This document shows, in pieces, positions 8,201-15,726 of a stretch of DNA of 18,235 nt (position 1 is its first letter; the number at the start of each line of letters is the position of its first letter). The DNA is from Bdellovibrionaceae bacterium UBA2466 (GTDB taxonomy: Bacteria > Bdellovibrionota > FAC87 > UBA2466). Below the pieces are notes generated by a model. That model worked only from the letters and a program-made list of their open reading frames with translations. It had not been told where the DNA came from and made no database searches. The position numbers and the translations under genes are program-made. Where the stretch lies: assembly GCA_002342225.1 (NCBI GenBank), contig DDPO01000120.1:1-18235 (forward strand), in the 5' to 3' direction.

Positions 8201-9517
8201 ATGCAATCCAAAAAAGAGGAAATAGCTAGAGAGGTTGTAGCGGCCCTTCACAAAAAAGGCCATGAGGCCTATTTTGCGGGAGGATGTGTCCGAGATAAGC
8301 TCCTCGGAATTGAGCCCAAAGACTTTGATATTGCCACTTCGGCGGGTCCAGACGAAGTACAGAGTATTTTTTCCAAGACTATTCCAGTCGGGGTCCAATT
8401 TGGGGTTGTGATGGTTGTGGAGGATGAGACTGCTTTCGAAGTCGCAACTTTTAGAACCGAGGGAAACTATAAAGATGGTCGCCATCCTGGAACCGTAAAA
8501 TTCTCGACACTCGAAGAAGATGCCAAACGTCGCGATTTTACTGTGAATGGTCTGTATTTCGACATCAAAGCACAAAAAGTGATTGATCTCGTCGGCGGAC
8601 AACAAGATCTTAAAGCGAAGATCATTAGAACCATTGGAGAAGCTGAGAAAAGGTTCGCTGAAGATCATTTGCGGATGATGAGGGCGGTGCGCTTTGCTTG
8701 TCAGCTTGGTTTTGAAATTGAGTCTAAAACTTTGGAAGCGGTCAAAAAGTATTCCGATCTCATTGAGAAAGTAAGCCCAGAACGGATTCGAGACGAACTT
8801 ACCAAAACTTTAACGAGTCATGAGCCTGCTCGTGGAATTCGTCTGTTAGACGAAGTCAAACTACTCCATCATTTCTTGCCAGAAATTGAAAAAATGAAAG
8901 GTGTAGAGCAGCCATCGGAGTATCATCCCGAGGGGGATGTTTTTGTACATACGCTGATGCTTCTTGATGGATTAAAAAGTGCACCGATTGAACTTGCTAT
9001 GGGTTGTCTTCTTCATGATGTGGCAAAACCCGATACATTTGTGCGGGCCGAGGACCGGATACGCTTTCACGGCCACGATCGCTTGGGCGCAGAGATGTCT
9101 GAAAAAATTTGTAAAAGGCTCACTTTTTCTAATTCTCAAACGGAACTCATTTGTGCTTTGGTCGCTGAGCACTTGAGGTTTAAAGATGCTTTTCAGATGA
9201 AAGTCAGTACCTTGAAGAGATTCCTATCGATGGATAGATTCGATCTCCATCTCGAACTTCATCGACTTGACTGCATGGCCAGTCACAAAAAACTCGATGC
9301 CTATGAGTTTTGCAGAACAAAATGGGAGGAGTTTAAATCTTTGCCTCCACCTCCGTTAAAGCTAGTGACCGGGAAAGACCTAATCGCCATGGGCCTAAAG
9401 CCTGGTCCAGAATTTTCGGAAATCATTCGTTCGGTTGAAGATGCGATTCTTGAGGGTACAATAAAAGACCGAGAACAGGCGTTAGCTTTCGTCAAAGGTA
9501 AGATTTCCAAGGGATGA
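8201..9517 (+). CDS. cca: CCA-type tRNA nucleotidyltransferase with HD domain
   Basis: A 438-residue class II polymerase-beta-type nucleotidyltransferase that builds or repairs the 3' CCA end of tRNA. The head domain shows AGGCVRDKLLG (26-36), the metal-binding DFDIAT (41-46, Asp41 and Asp43), FRTEGNYKDGRHPG (84-97), RRDFTVNGL (110-118, which selects the base) and EDHLRMMRAVRFA (154-166). The C-terminal part carries an HD domain with HTLMLLDGL (250-258) and LLHDVAKP (270-277). The HD domain distinguishes it from the shorter Bacillus-type enzyme. The family also contains poly(A) polymerases and split CC- or A-adding enzymes, and sequence reading alone does not exclude these. The gene starts 1 nt after the barrel gene and ends 4 nt before meaB. 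The ribosome binding site is poor, suggesting translational coupling. Confidence 0.9.
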   Translation: MQSKKEEIAREVVAALHKKGHEAYFAGGCVRDKLLGIEPKDFDIATSAGPDEVQSIFSKTIPVGVQFGVVMVVEDETAFEVATFRTEGNYKDGRHPGTVKFSTLEEDAKRRDFTVNGLYFDIKAQKVIDLVGGQQDLKAKIIRTIGEAEKRFAEDHLRMMRAVRFACQLGFEIESKTLEAVKKYSDLIEKVSPERIRDELTKTLTSHEPARGIRLLDEVKLLHHFLPEIEKMKGVEQPSEYHPEGDVFVHTLMLLDGLKSAPIELAMGCLLHDVAKPDTFVRAEDRIRFHGHDRLGAEMSEKICKRLTFSNSQTELICALVAEHLRFKDAFQMKVSTLKRFLSMDRFDLHLELHRLDCMASHKKLDAYEFCRTKWEEFKSLPPPPLKLVTGKDLIAMGLKPGPEFSEIIRSVEDAILEGTIKDREQALAFVKGKISKG

Positions 9518-9521
9518 TTGA

Positions 9522-10442
9522 ATGACCTCTCACGAACAACTTTTAGAGGATTTTGAAAAAGGGGAGATGCGAGCTCTCAGTCGGTTGATTTCTATGGCTG
9601 AAAACCGGGACCCTCAAGTGCCGGTAATTCTAGCTAAACTATTTTCAAAATTAGGTCACGCTAAAGTGATAGGTATTACTGGGCCTCCAGGCGCTGGAAA
9701 AAGTACTCTCACCAATCTTTTTGTTAAGCTCATTCGATCACAAAATAAGAAAGTTGCTGTAATAGCTGTTGATCCCGTGAGCCCTTTTTCGGGAGGAGCC
9801 CTTCTGGGCGATAGGATTCGCCTTCAAGAACATTTTAATGATCCCAGTGTTTTCATTCGAAGTTTGAGCACAAGGGGAAAATTGGGTGGACTTTCCATGG
9901 CAGCCAGAGAAGTTTCGGAGCTTGTAGATGCTTTTGGTTTTGATTATGTGATTCTTGAAACGGTGGGGGTCGGACAGAGCGAAGTCGATATTCGTAAAAT
10001 AGCTGATCTGACTATTTTGGTTTTGGTACCTGAGTGGGGCGACGGAATTCAAACGTTGAAGTCTGGAATCCTTGAGATTGCCGATATTTTTGTCGTAAAC
10101 AAATCGGATCGTGAAGGGGCTGATCGGATTGTACTAGAACTGAAAAATATGCTTCATATTGCGGAGAAGGACCTCCCTGTACTTTCAACGACACAGAGTG
10201 ATGAAAGCTCGATCGCTCAAGTATTATTTGAAATTGATAATTTTTTTAAAACCAAGGATGGGTTAATAAAAATCCGCAGAGAAAACGCTCGAAGGGAAGC
10301 GATTTCAGAGTGGTTGTACTCTTTGATAGCAACAGAAGCTGATGGTTGGGTTACAAGTCGGGTTAAGTCTGAGAGTAATCCTTATGATTTGATTCTTGAG
10401 TTTCAAAAGAAGTATCCAAAGGGTTCACTATTCCCAAAATGA
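9522..10442 (+). CDS. meaB: MeaB/ArgK-type GTPase
   Basis: A 306-residue G3E-family P-loop GTPase. Motifs: GITGPPGAGKST (51-62, Walker A), AVDPVSPFSGGALLGDRIRL (82-101, MeaB signature), ETVGVGQSE (146-154) and NKSD (193-196, guanine specificity). Known members chaperone adenosylcobalamin delivery to methylmalonyl-CoA mutase and protect that enzyme. No mutase gene, nor any other B12 gene, is visible in this window. AAGGGA at 9509-9514 sits 7 nt before the ATG. The stop overlaps the next gene start (ATGA), tying it to the heptosyltransferase. Length is normal (about 300-340). HypB and UreG were considered, but the DPVSPFSGGALLGDR segment is specific for MeaB. Family is confident; the client enzyme is unknown. 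Confidence 0.92.
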   Translation: MTSHEQLLEDFEKGEMRALSRLISMAENRDPQVPVILAKLFSKLGHAKVIGITGPPGAGKSTLTNLFVKLIRSQNKKVAVIAVDPVSPFSGGALLGDRIRLQEHFNDPSVFIRSLSTRGKLGGLSMAAREVSELVDAFGFDYVILETVGVGQSEVDIRKIADLTILVLVPEWGDGIQTLKSGILEIADIFVVNKSDREGADRIVLELKNMLHIAEKDLPVLSTTQSDESSIAQVLFEIDNFFKTKDGLIKIRRENARREAISEWLYSLIATEADGWVTSRVKSESNPYDLILEFQKKYPKGSLFPK

Positions 10443-11437
10443 AGTTGCCTCAGAAAATTTTGGTAGTCCGGATGGATAGGCTGGGTGATTTGCTCATGTC
10501 CTTGCCTAGTCTAGTTTATCTGCGGAAAAGTTTTCCGAATTCAGAGATCGACCTCAGTTGTCAAAAGAGCTTTCATGAGCTCTTAAGGGGGTTTTGCGAC
10601 GAAAATAGAGTTGGGCTCGTGGATTCTTGTCAGAAACACTATGATGCTGCTTTGTTTTTGCAAGGTACTTTTAGGGATTGTTTTGAACTTTTTAAGTGGC
10701 GTGTAGCTACTCGAGCTGGACTCTTTTCTAAGCCTTGGTCCTTTGTGCTGTTAAACCAAGGTGTGCGCCAAAGACGCTCTCAAACTGCCAAAAATGAAGC
10801 TGAATTTAACCTAGATTTAGCTAAAGCACTTACTTCTGTGTGGAGAGTCTCAAGCTCAGAACCAACTCAACCTGGTTGTTTACCTAAAGATCCAAAGAGC
10901 TACGATGAAGCTCTTAAGCGGTTAAAAGATTTAGGTATCGATAAGTCATTTGTGGTTTTTCATCCGGGTATGAGAGGGAGTGCCCTCAATGTGTCTGCGG
11001 AAGTTTATTTACAACTCATGACCACTTATGAGGCTTCTGGCCTAAAAATTCTATTGTCTGTAGGACCCGAGAAAAAAGACCAAGAGATGAAAGAAAAGTT
11101 AATGAGGTGGAAGTCTGATTTGTCTGTGATTTCGGGACTTAGCTTAATCCAATTAAGTGAGGTTTTTAGACTCGCTGAAACTGTGGTAGCTCCCAGTACC
11201 GGCCCTCTCCATCTAGCCCACTGGGTAGGAACAAAAACCGTGGGGCTTTACTCCCCTGTGAGAGCCCATCATCCGATTAGGTGGGCCCCGTGGGGAGGCA
11301 TAAAAAAAGGAAAAGTGTTAGTCCCAGAAGTAAAGTGTCCTGCTCAAAGAGAATGTTTAGGGGCTTCGTGCGAACTTTTCCCTTGTATGGAACGGGCCGA
11401 TTGGAAGAGTTTGCTTTTAAGCGCAGAGAATGGTTAA
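10439..11437 (+). CDS. Glycosyltransferase family 9, ADP-heptose:LPS heptosyltransferase-like
   Basis: A 332-residue GT-B-fold enzyme of the WaaC/WaaF/WaaQ family, which adds heptose from ADP-heptose to the lipopolysaccharide inner core on the cytoplasmic face of the inner membrane. The N-terminal part has ILVVRMDRLGDLLMSLPSL (7-25), with Asp17 at the position of the proposed catalytic Asp13 of WaaC. The C-terminal half has VVFHPGMRGSALNVSAEVY, then APSTGPLHLAHWVGTKTVGLYSP (nucleotide-sugar site) and a tail with the family's Cys-rich PAQRECLGASCELFPCM. It overlaps meaB by 4 nt and is followed 9 nt later by the heptose kinase gene, which supports heptose as the sugar. Whether it is WaaC-, WaaF- or WaaQ-like cannot be decided by eye, so no symbol is given. 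Confidence 0.88.
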   Translation: MKLPQKILVVRMDRLGDLLMSLPSLVYLRKSFPNSEIDLSCQKSFHELLRGFCDENRVGLVDSCQKHYDAALFLQGTFRDCFELFKWRVATRAGLFSKPWSFVLLNQGVRQRRSQTAKNEAEFNLDLAKALTSVWRVSSSEPTQPGCLPKDPKSYDEALKRLKDLGIDKSFVVFHPGMRGSALNVSAEVYLQLMTTYEASGLKILLSVGPEKKDQEMKEKLMRWKSDLSVISGLSLIQLSEVFRLAETVVAPSTGPLHLAHWVGTKTVGLYSPVRAHHPIRWAPWGGIKKGKVLVPEVKCPAQRECLGASCELFPCMERADWKSLLLSAENG

Positions 11438-11446
11438 TCTTCAAAA

Positions 11447-12460
11447 ATGGATTTGAGTTTTTTAAAAGATATCTCCCAAGCACACCTTCTAGTGGCAGGA
11501 GAGGTAGGAATTGATGAGTACTTATGGGGTGATTGTCGAAGAATCAGTCCTGAGGCCCCAGTTCCTGTAGTGGAAGTCGAATCTCAAAGTTTTAAACTAG
11601 GTCTTTCGGCCAATGTTGCGCAAAATCTAGCTTCGCTAGGAACTAAGACAACTCTTCTCAGTGTTAAAGGAGCTGATAGCGACGGAATCAAACTGGGCGA
11701 GATGTTGAAAGAAGCAGGTATTTCTAAAGTAGAGTTTGTAGAGGATGCTTCCCGCCCCACGCTCAGAAAAGTGAGAGTTTTAGCCCAAAAGCAGCATGTA
11801 GTGAGAGTGGATTATGAGAGATCTCACCCTCTGGATGCAAAATTGGCCAAGAATTTCGTTGAGCGAATTTGTGATCTGTTACCCTCGGCCGATGGGATTA
11901 TTGTGCAGGACTACGGCAAAGGCATCTGGAACCCCGACACAATGGCCTTTGTTCAACATGCAAAAAGTCTAAAAAAACCAGTTTTTGTAGATCCCAGCCG
12001 AATGAGTCCTTTGGAGCTCTATCAGGGGATGACTCTTTCAACCCCCAACATTGTAGAAGCTGAAACTCTGTGCCGGATTCCATCTGGAAAATCTCGGTTG
12101 GTAGGAAAAGATGATGCTGCTTTGACCAAAATGGCAAGACAGATTTTAGATATTACAGGCTCTGAGCATTCCATTATCACATGTGGAGAGTGGGGTATGG
12201 TGAGTCTTTCTCGAGGACAAGATAGTCTCAACAGAATTCCAACGTTCGCGAGAGAGGTTTTCGATGTGACTGGTGCCGGAGATACCGTAATCGCAGTGCT
12301 GTCTTTAATGTATGTTTTAGGTCAATCACTTTCCGATTGTATGAAAGTAGCGAACGCAGCTGCAGGCATTGTGGTGGGGCGAATCGGGGCGTCGAGTGTA
12401 ACGATTGATGAGCTAAGGACTGAGTTAGAGCGGCTGCTTAAGGCCGGTTTAATGAACTAA
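11447..12460 (+). CDS. hldA: D-glycero-beta-D-manno-heptose-7-phosphate kinase (HldA/RfaE1)
   Basis: A 337-residue PfkB-family sugar kinase that phosphorylates heptose 7-phosphate at C1 on the way to ADP-heptose. Features: IDEYLWGDCRRISPEAPVPVVEV (22-44), the hallmark of RfaE domain I; ANVAQNLASLG (55-65); VQDYGKG (153-159); TPN (199-201); and the PfkB signature DVTGAGDT (273-280) with catalytic Asp279. The protein stops after the kinase domain, whereas the fused HldE of E. coli has about 475 residues, so a separate adenylyltransferase (HldC) must be encoded elsewhere. The loop usually reading GGAANVA is LGLSANVA here. It sits directly behind the heptosyltransferase in the same unit. The ribosome binding site is weak. 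It converges with the methyltransferase gene after a 5-nt gap. Confidence 0.93.
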   Translation: MDLSFLKDISQAHLLVAGEVGIDEYLWGDCRRISPEAPVPVVEVESQSFKLGLSANVAQNLASLGTKTTLLSVKGADSDGIKLGEMLKEAGISKVEFVEDASRPTLRKVRVLAQKQHVVRVDYERSHPLDAKLAKNFVERICDLLPSADGIIVQDYGKGIWNPDTMAFVQHAKSLKKPVFVDPSRMSPLELYQGMTLSTPNIVEAETLCRIPSGKSRLVGKDDAALTKMARQILDITGSEHSIITCGEWGMVSLSRGQDSLNRIPTFAREVFDVTGAGDTVIAVLSLMYVLGQSLSDCMKVANAAAGIVVGRIGASSVTIDELRTELERLLKAGLMN

Positions 12461-12465
12461 AGCTT

Positions 12466-13335
12466 TTATCTTTTTGAGTTCTTCAACAGAGCTATTCCTG
12501 CAGTATTGAGTCGTTTTACCAAAAACTTTGGCAATAATATTCGGATTGAAGTTAAGAGTTTGGCTCCCAATGGAGCTCGCTTTAATCGAACAGCTTCTAA
12601 TAGCGAGGATTTAAATTTTTCGGGATTCCATCCACAGGGAATGAAGAAGTCAGGACCCTCAGCTGGAGCAAAGTTCATAACTGCATTGGCCTGTTCGAAT
12701 TGTTTTCCCCATTTGAGCTTTATCCATCGTAGTTGATAAGGGCCCAAAAGCTCAGCAAGCCAGTATTTAAATTGGGGGAACTGAGATAAATCCTTTGCAA
12801 GAGACGCAGCAATCTCTGGCGTCAGATACATCAAGAAACCCTCACTAACAACTAAAGTATTTTGTGATTCTCCAGCAATTTTTTTAAAAAGTAGATTTCG
12901 AGCGGAAACGTCCGCTAAATTAAGCTTCACATATTCTAAAATACAATTGGGTTTATAGGGGGCAAGTTGGTTCTCTTTGTAGCTAAGAATTTCCGGTAGA
13001 TCGACATCGTACCACTTTAAAGTGGTGGGTAGGTTCAGGCGATAAGCACGTGTATCGAGTCCCGCTGCTAAATTGAGGACTGTGTCAATGTTTTGGGATT
13101 TTATGAGTTCGAGGATCCATCCGTCTAGAATAGAGGTTCTCGCAACAAGAAACCAAGAGTGGTTTTTATTCCCGTTGAAAGATTTTACAATCCGTCTTCC
13201 GTGGTCACCCGAGAGAAGGGCGGCGTAGGGATCTTTAAAAATAGCATCGGGTCTTTCAGACTCTATTTCCCTATAAGTAGCTACTAAAAAAGCAGTGTCA
13301 GAAATATTTCGTAAAGGGGTAGGGGGCTGATTCAT
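12466..13335 (-). CDS. SAM-dependent methyltransferase, PPM1/LCMT (leucine carboxyl methyltransferase-like) family
   Basis: A 289-residue class I methyltransferase. Typical family segments are ISDTAFLVATYREIESERPDAIF near the N-terminus, followed by DPYAALLSGDHG. Then come VLNLAAGLDTRAYRLNLP (the SAM-binding GxGLDTR motif), WYDVDLPEI (acidic residue for the ribose) and VVSEGFLMYLTPE. Family members methylate carboxyl groups in eukaryotes or polyketide and other small substrates in bacteria; the substrate here is unknown. The frame opens at an ATG at 13383, inside yebC, but the ATG at 13335 places the ISDTA motif at the usual distance from the start and leaves 4 nt after the yebC stop, so I prefer it. 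Neither start has a strong ribosome binding site. It is co-transcribed with yebC. Family is confident. Confidence 0.85.
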   Translation of the reverse strand: MNQPPTPLRNISDTAFLVATYREIESERPDAIFKDPYAALLSGDHGRRIVKSFNGNKNHSWFLVARTSILDGWILELIKSQNIDTVLNLAAGLDTRAYRLNLPTTLKWYDVDLPEILSYKENQLAPYKPNCILEYVKLNLADVSARNLLFKKIAGESQNTLVVSEGFLMYLTPEIAASLAKDLSQFPQFKYWLAELLGPYQLRWIKLKWGKQFEQANAVMNFAPAEGPDFFIPCGWNPEKFKSSLLEAVRLKRAPLGAKLLTSIRILLPKFLVKRLNTAGIALLKNSKR

Positions 13336-13339
13336 TTTG

Positions 13340-14035
13340 TTATTTGAGGGCAGTAAAGATTCTATGCACGTCATCATTGTCATCGAGCTCGTTCAAGAAA
13401 GCTTCGACTTCAGGCTTGGCACCGTCAGAGAGATCCACTGGATCTTTCACCAAGTAAACAAACTCAGAGGAACTTACTTGCCAACCTCGCTCTTGAAGTG
13501 ATTTCGTGACAGCTATAAGGTCGGGTTTACTGCAAATGAACTCAAACTCATTTTCCGCTTTTCTAACATCTTGAGCTCCAGCCTCAATAGCCGCTTCTTC
13601 AGCATCTTGAGCTGGATCGGAGTGAGAAGCAACAACGAGACCTACATGGTCAAACATGTAGGAAACGGAACCGGATGCTCCAAGGCTTCCTTTTCTAAAA
13701 ATGGCTTTCATGTCCGCAGATGTGCGGTTTCGATTATCGGTAAGACATTCAACGATCAAAGGAATTTTATGGGGGGTAAAACCCTCGAAAGTGACTAGTT
13801 CATAATTGACGGGGTCTAATAGTCCAGCCCCTTTTTTGATGGCGCGCTCGATATTATCCCTCGGTACAGATGCTTTTTTTGCAGCTTCAATAACAGTTCT
13901 TAGTTTTGAGTTGTTAGCAGGATCGGGGTCCCCAGCTTTGGCAGCAAGGATAATCTCTTTGCACATTTTGCTGATGATTTGTCCTCGCTTTGCAGCGTTC
14001 TCAACTCTTCCTTTTTGTTTCCATTGGGCGCCCAT
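13340..14035 (-). CDS. YebC/TACO1-family protein (YeeN-like branch)
   Basis: A 231-residue protein of the YebC/PmpR/TACO1 family, long annotated as transcriptional regulators and now linked to translation of difficult, proline-rich stretches. Seen: MGAQWKQKGR at the start, a KRGQIISKMCKEIILAAKAGDPDP helix region, NSKLRTVIEAAKKASVPRDNIERAIKKGAG (about 42-71), the core FEGFTPHKIPLIVECLTDNRNRT and GSVSYMFDHVGLV, then an acidic C-terminus. The MGAQWK start differs from the MAGHSKW start of canonical YebC and resembles the YeeN branch and sequences I associate with Bdellovibrio-like bacteria. The ATG at 14035 has AGGAG (14044-14048 on the minus strand) at 8 nt spacing. It is divergent from the OppA-like gene and upstream of a methyltransferase. 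Family is certain. Confidence 0.93.
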   Translation of the reverse strand: MGAQWKQKGRVENAAKRGQIISKMCKEIILAAKAGDPDPANNSKLRTVIEAAKKASVPRDNIERAIKKGAGLLDPVNYELVTFEGFTPHKIPLIVECLTDNRNRTSADMKAIFRKGSLGASGSVSYMFDHVGLVVASHSDPAQDAEEAAIEAGAQDVRKAENEFEFICSKPDLIAVTKSLQERGWQVSSSEFVYLVKDPVDLSDGAKPEVEAFLNELDDNDDVHRIFTALK

Positions 14036-14105
14036 GGTGTTTGCTCCTGTTTTGTGTAGAATTAATGGATTCTTGGAATAAGTTCAAGACAAGATAGGAA
14101 CGAAT

Positions 14106-15668
14106 ATGAGAGTTTTGACTGCTCTTTTTTTGATAGTGGCTTTTAGGGGGCTAACTGCGAGCCCAATGGTGTTAAACCTCAGTTTAGCAAGCGAACCTCG
14201 GGATTTAGATCCCCATTTTTGCTCAGGCTCAAATGAGACTCGAATTGCATTGAATATTTTTGAAGGGCTTGTTGGCAAAGAGCCCAATCAATTAAAAATT
14301 GTTCCAGCTGTCAGTGATTCATGGGTGAAATCTAAAGATGGACTGAAATATAAGTTTCATATTCGAAAAGGGGCCACTTGGAGCGATGGGCACAAAGTAA
14401 CAGCGCATGATTTCGTTTATAGCTGGCTACGACTTTTGTCCCCAGATACTACGGCGGAATTTGCAAGTTTTGGTTTTCACTTTAAAAATGGAAAACTCTT
14501 TTATGAAGGAAAAATTAAAGATAAAACCCAATTGGGGTTTCGAGCTATTAATGATCAAGAGATTGAAGTGACACTTGAGAAAGCAGTTCCCTACTTTTTG
14601 GAATTGGTGGCACATCCAGCTCTATTTCCTGTGTCGAAAAGTGCAATTGAAAAACATGGAAGTCGTTGGTCTCGACCCGAAAACATCGTGAGTAACGGCC
14701 CCTTTTTAGTGAATAAGTGGCAAACCAATCAAGTTTTAGAACTTAAGAAAAATGTTGGTCATTGGGATCATAAAAACATTCGACCTGATCAGGTGAATAT
14801 AAAGTTTATTTCAAAGTCAGATACTGAGGAAAAACTATTTAGAGCAGGTAGTCTTGATGTCACTGCGCAAATTCCTATTGAAAAGATCCCAATTTGGGAG
14901 AAAGAGGCCGCGGGTGCTTTGCAAAAACATCCCTATCTTGGAACCTATTATTATTGGTTAAATGTGACTCGTCCCCCGCTCGACAATAAAAATGTAAGAA
15001 AAGCGCTTAATCTAGCGATTGATAGAACCTCTATTACCCACAAAGTTACTCTGGTGAAACAAGTAGAAGCTCAATTTTTCACACCTCCAGGAACCGGGGG
15101 ATTTGAACCGAGAGCTATATTGCCCAAGAATGGAAGTAGAATTGAGGAGGCAAAAGATTTGTTAGCTAAGGCAGGTTATCCTGGCGGGAAAGGATTTCCT
15201 CGAATTGAACTTCTATACAACACGGATGAAGGACATAAAAAAATTGCAGAAGCTGTTCAGCAAATGTGGAAAAAAAATCTCGGAATTGAAGTGAGTCTTG
15301 TGAATCAAGAGTGGAAAGTATTGTTAGATAATCAAAATCTAAAAAACTTTACGATTCTAAGGGGGGGATGGATAGCAGACTACAACGATCCCAATTCATT
15401 TTTGGAGATATTCACTACTGGGAATAGTAATAACTATGTGGGCTGGTCAAATGCTCAGTACGATGAAATCCTTTCGAAAGCAGCCACACAAACGAGCTCG
15501 AAGCTACGAAATGAGCTTTTCCAGCAGGCCGAAAATATTTTATTGGACGAATTGCCGGTCATTCCTATTTACATTTACACGCGCGTTTATCTGAAAAGGC
15601 CTAATTTAGAGGGTTGGCCACCTAATATCCAAGATTATCGTCCCTTTAAATGGGCTTATTTGAAATAA
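14106..15668 (+). CDS. ABC transporter substrate-binding protein, OppA/family 5
   Basis: A 520-residue periplasmic peptide-binding protein of solute-binding family 5 (OppA/DppA/MppA type). Residues 1-19 form a signal peptide (MRVLTALFLIVAFRGLTAS) with no lipobox cysteine, so it should be soluble in the periplasm rather than a lipoprotein. Family segments: SEPRDLDPHFCSGSNE, NIFEGLV, YKFHIRKGATWSDGHKVTAHDFVYSWLRL (about 77-105), NIVSNGPFLVNKW, YWLNVTRPPLDNKNVRKALNLAIDR and GWIADYNDPNSFLEIFTT. AGGAA lies 5 nt before the ATG. Oligopeptides are the likely ligand, perhaps murein peptides. No permease or ATPase gene (oppBCDF) is next to it: a barrel gene follows after 58 nt and yebC lies on the other side, so it must dock with a transporter encoded elsewhere. 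Family is certain; ligand is inferred. Confidence 0.94.
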   Translation: MRVLTALFLIVAFRGLTASPMVLNLSLASEPRDLDPHFCSGSNETRIALNIFEGLVGKEPNQLKIVPAVSDSWVKSKDGLKYKFHIRKGATWSDGHKVTAHDFVYSWLRLLSPDTTAEFASFGFHFKNGKLFYEGKIKDKTQLGFRAINDQEIEVTLEKAVPYFLELVAHPALFPVSKSAIEKHGSRWSRPENIVSNGPFLVNKWQTNQVLELKKNVGHWDHKNIRPDQVNIKFISKSDTEEKLFRAGSLDVTAQIPIEKIPIWEKEAAGALQKHPYLGTYYYWLNVTRPPLDNKNVRKALNLAIDRTSITHKVTLVKQVEAQFFTPPGTGGFEPRAILPKNGSRIEEAKDLLAKAGYPGGKGFPRIELLYNTDEGHKKIAEAVQQMWKKNLGIEVSLVNQEWKVLLDNQNLKNFTILRGGWIADYNDPNSFLEIFTTGNSNNYVGWSNAQYDEILSKAATQTSSKLRNELFQQAENILLDELPVIPIYIYTRVYLKRPNLEGWPPNIQDYRPFKWAYLK

Positions 15669-15726
15669 AAATATCAAGGTAAGATTTTAAATTGATGAGA
15701 AAAGACCCCTGTGAGAGGATATTTTT

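Noticed and set aside
8189..8668. 159-residue minus-strand reading frame opposite cca
   Set aside because: It lies wholly against the conserved nucleotidyltransferase head domain, which explains the sequence. No start signals support it.
12455..12482. Possible bidirectional terminator between hldA and the methyltransferase gene (GAACT ... AGTTC with T-runs)
   Set aside because: The stem is only five pairs plus a bulge, the loop is A/T-rich, and it overlaps coding ends. This is too weak to call.
13011..13026. Perfect 16-bp palindrome ACCACTTTAAAGTGGT
   Set aside because: It lies inside the methyltransferase coding region and encodes ordinary residues (TTLKW). One such palindrome is not surprising by chance in 18 kb, and no partner copy was seen.
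14036..14105. Divergent promoters between yebC and the OppA-like gene
   Set aside because: TTGAAC is present on the minus strand and TTGGAA on the plus strand, but no acceptable -10 box stands at proper spacing for either, so I could not place a promoter although one is expected.
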